In this document: positions 53,741 to 64,000 of the stretch, in pieces | How positions within the stretch are numbered: the stretch's first letter is position 1 | Layout of the letters: every line of letters starts with the position of its first letter | Assembly: GCF_041146395.1 (NCBI RefSeq) | Contig: NC_090989.1 | Location: forward strand, 50,866,501-50,930,500 | DNA: 64,000 bases | Reading direction: 5' to 3' | From: Eulemur rufifrons | Taxonomy: Eukaryota > Chordata > Mammalia > Primates > Lemuridae | Program-made: the position numbers and the translations under genes | Notes under the pieces: generated by a model | What the model was told of the DNA's origin: nothing | The model's input: only the letters and a program-made list of their open reading frames with translations | Database searches by the model: none

Positions 53741-56700
53741 TCTCCTTAATAGCTTTGGAACCCAAATTTCATTTTGGGTGTATTTGAACCTAGATGTGTA
53801 TTCATGAGTAATAGTTCTGTCACTGTATCAAATAGGCATCCAATCAGCTATTGACCTACACTGAAACACAGAGTTAAGGTTAGAAAATCTGTCTAAATAG
53901 GAAGCTTTTGGATATGCTACTATTCTTTTTCTTAATACATATTACCCTGCTAACTCTGTTCTACTGATGTTCTATCATAAAACACTCTAGATCTTATGAG
54001 GAACACAACTGGGCAATTACTTTCTCATATTCTCAGTGACCTTGGAGAGAATGCCTGCCCTTTGAAAACAGAACGATTAGTTGAAACTGGAATCTCAGTT
54101 GACCATTTTAAATTCTAAAGGCCAAGAAATGGTGAAACTACACACGTACTAGATATTTCCTCTACAAATACTGTTTCATTATCCCCTATAAAATAAGTTA
54201 TTTTACTTTGTAGGTAGCTGAGACACAGTAAACTTGAAAAGCTTGCATTCATATTTATACTTCTAAGGTCTGCTCTTGTGAACAGGCTTCATAAAGAAAA
54301 AATACCAACTATACACTTAACCCTGCCTTTTATATAACTACCAATTAGACTTGAAAGTTGCTATTTTCTATTATTCACAAGCTAAACTCATTCTATTGAA
54401 GTTATTTTAAAAACAGTTAGGTAATGAGTCAAGATATTAACTTTGGGACTAATAATAAAGTTCCTGATGTAATCATCAGGACAATGTTGACATTATGAGC
54501 TACTTCCTTCACCACTGACAAATAAGAAAAGACAAACAAAAGTGGAGGATGCTTCTGCACTACATACTTAAATAAAATATATGGCCAATTAGTAATTATC
54601 AATGCTTTTATATTATATTATTGTGTGATAGAGTAAAAATAAATACACTGAATTCTCGTATAATATTTTATGTGATTTCTCTCCACAAAGCCCATGGATA
54701 CCTCCACAAATGAACACAACCATTTTCATCTTAGACGAACAAAGAAGACAAGCAGGGAAAGCCACAGCAATGCACCTTTGCCAATATCCACACCCACATC
54801 CCACTAAGTAGAGACTTTGGATAATAGATTTCCAAGTGAATCAAGTTTCTCAGTTGGAGAGGCTAAACCCAAACCCACAAAAGGGTTAATAAAATAAACA
54901 ATAGTAGATACCTAATTATGAAATAACCATCTATTTTACCATAACTCATGGTGAAATAATTAAAAGTGGATACAACTTATGTTAACAATCAGTTATAAAC
55001 CAAAATTATGCACACCAGTTTTTAATGTTTCAAAAATAATGACTGTATGGTAACTACAGCTTACCACTTTCTTATATAAATCTTTTTGATCTGATGTTCT
55101 AACACTCACAAACGTACAACTTTTGACCACTCCAAGAAGGGGGGTGGGGAGGAGCAGCTCCCTTACAGAATCTGATCCATTTGTTGCCCACTTATATAAC
55201 AGATAGAGAAAAACCTTGAATTCCTTCTCTTACTCCCAACTAATGATTTGCGTAATGGGAGTGACCTTCAAATGCATCTTCATTAGAAAAGTAAAGAGAG
55301 CTAGTATTGTGCTTGCCAAATATATGCTATTTTTCCAATTGCATATTCCTTACTCTTAAGTATCCAATGCTAAAATCAAAACCTGACCCCAAGCAGCAAG
55401 TTGCAATGTTCTGACACTATGACATCATTCTGTCTGGAGCACTTTAATATAACAATTTGAATAAATTGGCAGAAGCTTAAATAGGTCACACTGAAGACCA
55501 AAACTAAGGATATTTATCTGGCAAAAATATTCTGGCTCTCATTTAGCAACACCAGCAATAGAATGACAAGCCCATCATTCATCTATCTATATGTAATTTC
55601 CATAAGGATACATGAAGATAAAGTAAATCTTGTCACCTTCCTATATTACTAATACTACTGATGGTGGCTTTTTGTAGTCAGTATTTGTACACAGTAACAA
55701 ACCAAAGCAAAGGGGAATGCTACCACATGACTTCATGGAGGCTTTGGCACATTCCTACAAAGGAATATTTCTTTAAACCTCTATTTCTGCAGTTATAACA
55801 ATAAAAAGAGTCCTGCCTCAACTAAATTTATAATTAGCCCCAGATATCTAAGAAATATCGCCATAAGGTGCTACAAAGATTTACCAAAATAAACATTTTG
55901 ATGAGTGCTACTGCTTCAAAAGCAAAAATCAGTAATTTCTGCTAAGCAGCAACTACATCTTAATCAAATTTATTTCATAAGCCTACTTAGTAAGATAGGA
56001 TACTGACAGCTGTAGTTTTCTGAGTATTATATAAAGTATTCAAGTTTACTTTTTAACTGGACTTCTTTAGATACTGACATCCATCTTGATTTCTTCTTGA
56101 AAAATTACAGTTCATCTGAAACCAACATGATAAAACCACAGAGGTTTCTGATACACTCAGTCCCACCACCTCCAACATATATTTTCCTTTCACAATAAAC
56201 AATGTGCAATCAAAAGGTTTCCTGTTTCAAAATGGAATAGTAGATGAAAGAAACTGTAACTCTACCATTAATAACAAAAAAGTTTCTTAATGAACATGAA
56301 TTCTCAAAGATGAAAATGGAAACTCTCTCAACTCACTGCTTCCTCACTTGAGGACTAATCTGGTTCTTTCTCCAGTAAATATTTTCAGTATCATACACAT
56401 CTGGTTGTCATGAGTGGTCCATTAGAAACTTTTCTTAAATAACTTGTTTGTACTCTTTTGTTATCTAAAAGCAACACAACCTCGTATAAGACAGAACAAA
56501 CACTTTCAAACATACTATGGCCATACACCAACAAAAAGCAGCCAATGGTAAAAACTTTGCATACTGAGTCATATAGAGGAACTCTGAACCTTGAAGAGTA
56601 AGAAGGGCAAAAGGAAAAAAAAAAAAAAAAAAGTCTTTGCTCTGAATCCAACTTTTCAAAACACAGAGTGGTAGAAAAGTGATCGAAACAAATTAAAAGA

Positions 56701-56800
56701 TTGTTGCCATAACAATTATTATTAATTAATATTATAAATAAATCTGGAGAAACCAGATCCAAGGTGAACAGAGCTACATACATACACAGTCAGAACTTAC
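53741..56800. other. Intronic AT-rich DNA leading to exon 2, nothing recognised
   Basis: Three kilobases without a nameable repeat; an 18-base A-run lies near 56617-56633. The 130-codon minus-strand open frame at 56391-56783 sits just inside the exon 2 donor and has no homology I recognise. Confidence 0.4.
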
Positions 56801-56968
56801 CACTTTGTCCATAAGTTTCCAAGTTTTCTCCACAGTCCTGCGATCTGCTGCAGCTTGCTTGGGGGGTCCAACTGCATCCTGAATTGCATCAATAATACCC
56901 AAAATACGACCTTTTCGGGGGTTTCCTCCTCGACCACCAGGGTTTCTACCATTCATAGAGTTTGCCAT
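56801..56968 (-). CDS. CBLB: CBLB coding exon 2: start codon and residues 1-56 of E3 ubiquitin ligase Cbl-b
   Basis: This exon gives 56 codons in phase 0, starting [15 protein letters not shown] and ending KLMDKV. I recognise this as the N-terminus of Cbl-b: a short Gly/Arg-rich tail (residues 1-22) without the histidine-rich stretch of c-Cbl, then [10 protein letters not shown] (24-33) and the first helix of the four-helix bundle of the tyrosine-kinase-binding domain (about 38-56). The ATG at 56968-56966 is followed by G (+4) but has C at -3, so the context is only moderate; a second in-frame ATG is codon 5. The 5' splice site is GTG followed by GTAAGT (56800-56795). Upstream is a T-run and CTGCCTTTCAAAG, so the exon probably starts near 56982 with about 14 untranslated bases; AG dinucleotides nearer the ATG are alternatives. 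The reading frame is intact. Confidence 0.97.
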
Positions 56969-56982
56969 CTGGACTCTTAGTT

Positions 56983-57878
56983 CTTTGAAAGGCAGATTAA
57001 AAAAAAAAAGTTGGTTATGAAAATATTTACTCACAAGAAAACTGAACAAGTTAATTTGCAACCAAGACATTCTCCTCCATCAATGTGAACAAAACCAAGG
57101 GTCTCAGATTCAACTTTTCAATAAGCCTGTGAATTTACACTCTCAATCTTTACACACAGTAGATTTAGGAGCAATGACCCTAGATTTGTTTTTAGAATAC
57201 TGAGAGTTAAAGATGCATCCTCCTCATGTTTCAAGTAGCTAAGACTGAACTAATACCCAACTCACAACACCAACAAAAAAAACTTCAATAGGTTTCCTCC
57301 AAGAACACATCAAATGTTCTGCCCTTCTGCCTAAATCCCACTTCAAAATACTAGAACTGAAGCACCTAGAATGCATACATTTTGAGAGCCACGCTCAAAA
57401 ACCTCATTTCACTCTGTTAGCTTTCTCCAAGTTATATAAACATAAAGATCATTCTACACAAGCATAAGGGACAGATCTGTTGTCAACAAAGGCGTAGGAC
57501 TTGGATTTTTCCCACTAAAACCACCAAGTACGGAGACACAAACACATAGTTCTTTAAACCAACGCGGTGAGCAGTTATTCCCCAGAGCCAAATGAAACAG
57601 CAAACAAACAGCCCATTTTAAAAGACAGGGTTAGAAACTGACAAGAGCGGGCACAGAAAGGAGAAGAGAGTTCACTTCTTTCCCTCTTTGCGTCTGGTCT
57701 CACCCAAAGCTTTGTTTCAGGACGTCTGTGCCCCTTGCCTGCTCAGGCCCCTGCCACTCTCGGACCTCAGCTGGGGAGGAAGGTGAACAGAGAGAGGACA
57801 AAGTATCCCCTCGCTTCTCCAGCGCCCGCAGCCCCGTCTGCCTCGGGCGCAGGGGGATCGGCGCCCGGGTGGACGCAC
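56983..57878 (-). other. CBLB: CBLB intron 1 (proposed)
   Basis: About 0.9 kb lies between the candidate exon 1 donor and the exon 2 acceptor. Base composition falls from GC-rich on the right to AT-rich on the left. Apart from the T-run and CTGCCTTTCAAAG of the exon 2 acceptor I see no repeat or gene in it. The right boundary depends on which first exon is used. Confidence 0.5.
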
Positions 57879-58020
57879 CTCCCCGCCGTCTGCAATCCCA
57901 GCCGCCAGTCTCCCTGAACTCCTTCCTCCTCCTCCCCTCAGCCCGCCCGGGTTCCGGTCTTTAAATGCCCCACTTCAAACTGGACGGCGGCAGCAACAGC
58001 CGCTGAAAGCCGGGGCTCTC
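57879..58020 (-). other. CBLB: Candidate non-coding exon 1 of CBLB (5' UTR)
   Basis: Coding exon 2 has an acceptor-like sequence just upstream of the ATG, so at least one upstream untranslated exon is expected. In the CpG island on the minus strand, GACGGCGGGGAG followed by GTGCGT (57878-57873) is a plausible 5' splice site about 0.9 kb from exon 2, and I propose it as the end of exon 1. The right limit is arbitrary, because no transcription start can be read from sequence. Alternative minus-strand donors are GGGAG followed by GTGAGC near 58780, ACG followed by GTAATT near 58280, and TTGG followed by GTGAGA near 57700. Only transcript data can choose among them. Confidence 0.35.
57960..57965 (-). 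promoter_or_regulatory. Weak TATA-like TTTAAA inside the CpG island
   Basis: On the minus strand the sequence GGGGCATTTAAAGACCGG contains a TATA-like hexamer. If used, transcription would start roughly 30 bases to the left, leaving a very short exon 1 before the candidate donor at 57879. It may equally be an incidental AT patch inside the 5' UTR. Confidence 0.2.
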
Positions 58021-58444
58021 CCCTCGCCCTCCGTGGTCCGCGCCTGGCTGCCCCCGGGCCCCAGAGCCGGTAAGAAGTGCCGAGCCTCCCCGGCGCCCCC
58101 TGCCCTCCTTGCCTCTCGGCGCCGTAGCTGTCCGGAGACACGCGTGAGTGCGGGTCCGACTCTACACGCACGCAGCCGAGGGTGTGTGGGTAGCCAGGGC
58201 GGGGAGTGTGTAATCGCTGTGATAGCACGGTCCCGAAGAAGGAGCGACCGGGAGCGCAGGCCACCGAGACGTGGAGACGCAACAATTACCGTCAGGGCAA
58301 ATCCACACCCGCTCTCCCCTCCCGCCCGACTCTCGGGGAGGCCGCGGGACGCCGCAGCAGCACTCGCTGGACACCCCACCCCAGCAACATACACAGAGAC
58401 CCAGGCACGGGGCGGAACCGAGGGCGGGGCCGCGCGCCGCTAGG

Positions 58445-58449
58445 CCAAT
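58445..58449 (+). promoter_or_regulatory. CCAAT box (NF-Y type), first of three
   Basis: CCAAT on the plus strand within TAGGCCAATCCCG in the CpG island; it reads ATTGG relative to CBLB. NF-Y sites work in either orientation. It lies 41 bases from the next CCAAT box. Confidence 0.5.
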
Positions 58450-58485
58450 CCCGCGCACCCGCACACTGCCCGACAGCGGGCGGAG

Positions 58486-58490
58486 CCAAT
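58486..58490 (+). promoter_or_regulatory. CCAAT box flanked by GC boxes, second of three
   Basis: The sequence GGGCGGAGCCAATGGGCGGG places a CCAAT between two GGGCGG boxes (58478-58483 and 58491-58496). The flanks (AGCCAATGGG) fit a good NF-Y site well, and adjoining Sp1-type boxes are typical of TATA-less promoters. This is the best core-promoter landmark in the island. Confidence 0.6.
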
Positions 58491-58692
58491 GGGCGGGAGG
58501 CGCCCGGCCTCCTCGCGCTACTACCCTGTCCACGTCCTCCACAGTACACAATGGCCCCAAAGGCAGGCCCGCTCGCCACACGTCCGAATGGAAGGGGACT
58601 CAGAAGGAAATCAAGGGTCTGGACTCGCCCGGGAACGAAAGTGGAAAAGGGAAAGGAAATGGAAGAAGGGATGCAAAGCACTGGCGAGCTAA

Positions 58693-58697
58693 CCAAT
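58693..58697 (+). promoter_or_regulatory. CCAAT box, third of three
   Basis: CCAAT within GCTAACCAATAAGGGG near the distal edge of the CpG island, about 200 bases from the paired boxes. Confidence 0.4.
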
Positions 58698-58861
58698 AAG
58701 GGGTGGCAGGTGGGCGTGAGCGTCGGGAGCGGGAGCCAAAGCCGACTGGGGCTAAAAGGCGGGACTTCCTGCTTCGCTCACCTCCCTAGTCTTTTGTTTC
58801 ATAGCAACAGAGTAGTGGCTGGGAGGGTGTTGCTTCTCTACTCTGGGTGGATCCAACGCTG

Positions 58862-60357
58862 AAGAAATTCATCTCCCTAGGGCTACCAAACTCTTCTACG
58901 CACGACAGCAGCCAAACAGGTCTAAGACATTGCTTCTTGATGGCTATCGAAAAAGAGCAACAGCCACCAAGCTTCTAAGATGAAGAATAAACCTCACAGA
59001 GTAGGCTAATGGTAACACCTGATTGCCAACTAAAACTTCCTAAATTTCTGAGTGTTTCTCTTTTGCTATTAGTTTTAGAGGGATTGCAGATCAAACATCA
59101 GGCTCATGAAAAAGCATATAGTTGACAATTCTGGCTAAATAGTTTCTGCTAATCATGCCAAGACAATAAAAGTGCCAGATAATAGGAATTGCTAATGTAT
59201 GCCTTGCACCTTTTTATTTGGTACAAGTTTCTGCATAAATGACTGAGAAGGAAACAGCTTTTGTATTTTGCCTGAGTCACCTTTACTCTACATAGATTTC
59301 TCTCCGTTTTAAAAACAACCTTATTGTATTCTGCCATTCTCTCACAGTATTTTTAATCTCTTTCTGTGGCTCCATTCTTTTATGCCCTTAAAAGGGCCTA
59401 CATCTGGCTAGTCTTAAAAGGAAAAAGCTACTGTGCTAGGACCCTTTTTTCAACAAGATCATAGATTAAGCAAATGCCTTCCATGTCTTTCTATTTACTT
59501 CAGTCCTACCACTCATGCTACTAACAATTGCTCTGGATTTTCATGCTTTGAAACTTTCTTTCCTCTACAGTTGATGATGTTGAATGCAATTTAAACTTGG
59601 ACTTCTCAGACATCATGATAGTTTGCATCGTTTTAAAAATGTATGTTTCCAATATTTCTCTAACCAGTTACTCTGATAAAATGTTTTTGAGTGGTTCTAA
59701 CCACTTTCTAGAAAATAAGCATTTTAGTACAGTGATTATTACTGTGAGGGCTCCTGAGTTGTTATAAACATGCTTTACAGCCCTAAATTTAGATGGTTAA
59801 GATTTTCATTTGATGAAAACAGACAAAATGTGTTCTTTGCAACCAGTCAGGTGATAAAATGTGGTTCAGGAAGTAATTTTGTTTCCTTGTCATTATTTCT
59901 ATGCAAATAATTAAAGAGTGGTTCCTTGTTTTCACATTGTGTTTATCTGCATAAGTACTGGTTTCTCCATATCTCCTCTACCCATCCATATTTCTTTTAC
60001 TCATAGTCATAGTAGCTACATTTACTAGGGAGAGACTGCAAAAGAGAAAAACTAACTGGGTCACCTTTAAAATAAATCCAAAAAGAATCAGAACTATGTA
60101 TAGAAGGTTTTCCAGCATGTAGCAAAACAGTGTCTTAAGGGAACATTATAACTGAATATATTACTCATTCATATTTGCATAAACACAGAATAAATAAAAT
60201 ACATGTTACAGCATGTGCCATTCCTTTTATACTGTGTTTTGCAACTGAAAGAGATGACTTAGTGAGAAAATGGCACTGACTATGGTATGAGCATGTTAAT
60301 ACGAATTACAAGTTTTGTGCTATATGGTTATACATGTATGTATACGGATGTGAGATA
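58862..60357. other. Upstream intergenic DNA, nothing recognised
   Basis: Composition returns to AT-rich beyond the CpG island. No gene, exon or named repeat seen. Confidence 0.45.
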
Positions 60358-60708
60358 CAGTAGTCCCCCCTTATCTACAGTCTTGCTTTCCTTGATTCCA
60401 TTTTCCCATGGTCAACTATGAATCGAGTACAGTGCAAGATATTTTGAGAAAAAGGAGAGATCATGTTCGCATAACTTTTATTACAGTATATTATAATTTT
60501 TCCATTTTATTAGTTATTTTTGTTAATCTCTTACAGTACCTGATATTAAATTAACTTTAATTAAGCTTTAACTATAAATTAAACTTTATCATAGGTATTA
60601 ATGTATAGGAAAAAACATAATATATACTGAGTTTGGTACTATCTGTGGTTTCAGACATCCACTGGAGGTTTGTAATGTATCCCCTATGGATAAATGGGGA
60701 GGACTCTG
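60358..60708 (+). mobile_element. Short Tigger-type (Tc1/mariner) DNA transposon
   Basis: Opens with CAGTAGTCCCCCCTTATCTAC and closes with GGATAAATGGGGAGGACTCTG, diverged terminal inverted repeats. Interior phrases CATAACTTTTATTACAGTATATT, AAACTTTATCATAGGTATTAATG and TCTGTGGTTTCAGACATCCACTGG are typical of a Tigger-derived element lacking its transposase. A TA precedes the left end; on the right the site runs into a TG repeat. Confidence 0.85.
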
Positions 60709-60734
60709 TGTGTGTGTGAGTGTGTGTGTGTGTT
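60705..60734 (+). repeat. (TG)n microsatellite
   Basis: CTGTGTGTGTGTGAGTGTGTGTGTGTG, grown directly from the right end of the Tigger element. Confidence 0.9.
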
Positions 60735-63130
60735 TATGTATATGTATGTATATTTTATCAAGAAACTATAGCTTCATTCTCAACTAGCTATGTTATCAAA
60801 GCAACCTAGAGGCCATGTCAAGTTTTGGTGGAGCAAGGATCCAAACTGAGCTCAAACTAGGATTCAGGGTTTGGTTATGTCTGATAAACTGATAGAGCAG
60901 TAGCCCTCCCTGCCAATTATTAAAATGAGTTAATGTGCATGAGAAAATAAAGACCTGCTGGGATAAAACTTCATTCCCTGGGTGCCTCCAGTGGAGATAC
61001 AAGAGAAAGAACACAATAGAAGATGCCTGACGCGGGCTATGAATAAGAACACAAAGAAATGTTTTTATAAGAGACTTTGTGATACTCAGGATGTAAGCAG
61101 TAGTACTTCAAGCTGACAGAATTGGCTAGAGAAATAATCTCCTCATTTCTATAGAACAAGTCAGTCTCCAGCATGGTGCTATTTAAAGTGAATGCAGCAT
61201 CATTTGGCAGTGTGGGGATTTATAACCTAGAGGGAATATTCATAAGGCATCCTTATGGAAAAGTAGTGTTCTAGAAGGTCCTGATAGGAGAGAGAATGGT
61301 GGGACTCCTACCTTTAGATTTTGCAAGCACCAGAGCTGCCAGTAGGTGAATAATCTGAGCAGACTAGATAACTGACCATACTCGTATATGAGACCCCTCC
61401 CCTAGATCTCCCAGAAAAGAGTGGGAGACTTCATGACAAGAGCATTTAAGAAATTTTGTAGAAGCAGCTATGAACCCTTATAATTTGAGCCTTAATATTT
61501 GGCATTAATATGTGTACCAACAGCCTGGCGCCATCTGGGAAAAACGCAGGTTATATTCCTGTCTTTAAATACAGAAAAATTTTTTAAAAGACAGTTCTTT
61601 GGGAAAAAATATTTAGACTTGTCATATGGCTCAATTTTTCTTCCTTTTTATTTTCTCCATATTCTGAAGTGAACCCTGTGATGTTGAACATGAGTTGACT
61701 AAATAACAAAGGCCTCTCATGACTTATTTGACCCATAATAGCTCAAAAATATTTGTTGAATGAATGGACTGTTTAACAGTCTTACATAGGAAATTTAACA
61801 TTGTTCCTTTCTCTTCACAATGGAGAATTCACTTGATTCACAATTCCAAGCAACATTTTATTTTTCCTACCACATGAACGTATAATGCCCATAGTAACAC
61901 AAAAGTAGAACATCACAACCTAAAATGCTGATCTCCCAGAGAGAACATGGACACAAATTCACAGGTTAGAAAGAAATAAGGGCAATATTAACTAGCCATG
62001 TGTGAGCCTAACAAGTCATTCCTTGTTAAGAGAAATAGATTCCCATCCATCCTTAACAACAGATAGTAATAGTGGGCAGTGAGGAATGCTGATCCATAGG
62101 CTCATTAGATATAACCAGACTTCAAGTCCTACTTTTGGCTCCACTAGAATTCTTGCTTAACAACAACAATAACAGAAATAACAATGACTTAAATAAGATA
62201 GAACCCCCTTTTCGCTCACACATAGAAAAAGTCTGAAGGTAGGAGTTACAGGTAAATACGGTGGCTCCACAATTTTCTCAAGCATTCAAGTCCCTTTATT
62301 TCTTATGTACAATCGAAGCACCTTGCTTCCCACCCTCAGGGTCAACTCACGATCCATGATGACTGTTGGTACTCCAGCCATTATCTCTGATTTTTAGGCT
62401 AAAAGCTAAGAGAAAAGGTAGAAGGGCAGATGGAATTTCGACCTGAGTGAGTTTCCTTTAAGCAATCTTCAGAGAACTCCCACAAATATTTCTCTTAAAC
62501 AGCTCAAGACCAGAACTTAGTCCCACAGCCAAATTTAGCTACAAAATCTGGAAGACAATATGCTTTTTATTATGGGCAGCAATATAACCAACTAAAAAAT
62601 CTGGTTTGTTTCTAAAGAGAAAACGGTGAACAGATGTAGCAAGAACTGGTAAATCCTACCACAATTATCATATCCTAAGAATTAAATTTATGATTAATAA
62701 TTCACTTCTTGAAGCAAAAGCTAGAGATCCCATTGCAAGTTGTCTGAGATAGTGAATATGTGAAATATTCAGTTGAAATGCAGAGCATAAATGTGCAGAT
62801 ATATATACACACACATATGTAATCTTAACATCATTCCCTTAACCATGTTTATTGAAAGTTATAATCATTTCTTTAGTGAGCAGAAACTAGCATCTGCTAT
62901 TACTAGACACATATATCGTATCCTTTATTGTTTATTGTATGTATTTATAGTAAATTATATACAGTTTCATTACAGCACATATGCTCAGTAATCCTGACCA
63001 ATCAGCATCACAGAGTCAAGAATGGGCAAAATTAGGTAAACAACTTATCTAATAGATTTCCACCCTAAAGTTTATTTCAAATTAAACAATAACATTTTTG
63101 AAAAATAAATGAAAACTTCAGAAATCATTT
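60735..63130. other. Upstream intergenic DNA, nothing recognised
   Basis: AT-rich. A small (AC/AT) repeat lies at 62797-62818. No gene or exon is recognised. Confidence 0.45.
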
Positions 63131-63143
63131 CTTACCAAGTCTT

Positions 63144-63479
<336 letters not shown>

Positions 63480-63493
63480 GCTTACCAAGTCTT

Positions 63494-64000
63494 GATTCAG
63501 AAAAATATGGACAAGTTTCTTTTCCCTCAAGATTTTGTGTGAAAAATATAAAATTTGAAAGAATTTATAATAATTTTTCTACACTCCCCATGAATTTTGG
63601 ATTATACTAAACTAATAGAACATATACTTTTTATTTTTCAATTAAAAATATAAATTCAGAAATTTTAAAGCTAAAGAGGATCTTGTCACTGATCACATCA
63701 CTCATTTTGCCAGATCTGGAAATTGGCAAATTTATCCAGGGTTATTGGACCCTAAAAGATATAGGTAATAATCCCAAATTAACCAGAGATTAATTTGTAA
63801 TATAAATATGATGTAATTGTGTGAGAAATTAACCGTTACTCAGACTGATGTTAACAGAGACCAGTTATATATTTATTTTTTTACTCAAGAAGCCAAATTA
63901 AAGGCACAAAGATCCCCAGTGAATGTATTATATAAATCAGAAGAAAATTACCTCCAAAAGTAACTCTAACAATGCCAATAGAGATCTAATATATTCTAAA
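63494..64000. other. Upstream intergenic DNA, nothing recognised
   Basis: AT-rich. A GCTAAAGAGGATCTTGTCACTGATCACATCACTCATTTTGCCAG stretch near 63669-63713 hints at a MIR-type SINE but is too weak to call. Confidence 0.35.

Larger units (their letters stand above)
44543..56800 (-). other. CBLB: CBLB intron 2 (about 12.3 kb)
   Basis: Bounded by the exon 2 donor (GTAAGT) and the exon 3 acceptor (TTTTTTAG). It is AT-rich and holds an L1 3' end, several L2 and MIR fragments and one Alu-type monomer, but no full-length Alu. No additional coding exon was recognised. Both splice sites are consensus and the codon phase across it is 0. Confidence 0.9.
57720..58790 (-). promoter_or_regulatory. CBLB: CpG-island promoter of CBLB
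   Basis: About 1.1 kb is abruptly GC- and CpG-rich (many CG, GCGC, CCGCC and GGGCGG runs), in sharp contrast to the AT-rich DNA on both sides. It sits immediately upstream of the exon carrying the CBLB start codon, the usual position of a housekeeping-type CpG-island promoter. It contains GC boxes, three CCAAT boxes and an ETS-like ACTTCCTG near 58766. No strong TATA box is present; a weak TTTAAA lies at 57960-57965. Long open frames on both strands here reflect GC richness and lack of stops rather than genes. Such islands often start transcription in both directions. Confidence 0.85.

Noticed and set aside
56391..56783. 130-codon minus-strand open frame next to exon 2
   Set aside because: It lies beyond the exon 2 donor in the intron and its peptide is not part of Cbl-b; reading through the donor GTAAGT soon gives a stop (…VVSSDCVCM then out of frame).
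58206..58862. 218-codon plus-strand open frame in the CpG island, with several long frames on both strands
   Set aside because: GC-rich DNA has few stop codons, the frames overlap on both strands, the predicted peptides are low-complexity Arg/Pro/Gly, and none resembles a known protein.

Overview
This window is primate genomic DNA, most likely from a strepsirrhine (lemur, loris or galago lineage). The evidence is the Alu elements: several carry a right arm with the block ACTCACTCTAGCCTGGGCAA and a long A-rich linker containing TTATATGGACAACTAAAAA, forms I associate with strepsirrhine rather than human Alu families. The sequence is AT-rich, repeat-littered and almost free of coding potential.

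One protein-coding gene is recognisable: the 5' part of CBLB (E3 ubiquitin ligase Cbl-b), on the minus strand. From right to left: a GC-rich CpG-island promoter at about 57.7-58.8 kb with three CCAAT boxes and GC boxes; an untranslated first exon whose limits I can only propose (candidate 5' splice site just left of 57879); coding exon 2 at 56801-56968 with the start codon and residues 1-56; an intron of about 12.3 kb; coding exon 3 at 44292-44542 with residues 57-139 and two bases of codon 140; then the first 44.3 kb of a very long intron 3 running off the left edge. The two coding exons join in frame and cover the N-terminal tail and the first part of the four-helix bundle of the tyrosine-kinase-binding domain. 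The RING finger, proline-rich region and UBA domain lie outside the window. To the right of 58.8 kb is upstream intergenic DNA with no gene that I can see.

The rest is transposon debris: seven Alus plus two older Alu-type pieces, several with intact target-site duplications; L1 3' ends; many L2 and MIR fragments; two MER1-like hAT elements, one with a perfect 8-bp duplication; two shorter hAT elements; two Tigger/pogo-type elements, one nearly complete at its ends with TA duplications; and one MaLR-type solo LTR. There are also microsatellites, a long polypurine tract and a perfect 17-bp hairpin.

I found no undescribed multi-gene system. The observation I rate highest is that exon 3 itself begins with GTAAGA directly after the acceptor AG. 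Joining exon 2 to exon 3 therefore rebuilds a 5' splice site at the junction, the signature of recursive splicing in genes with very long introns.
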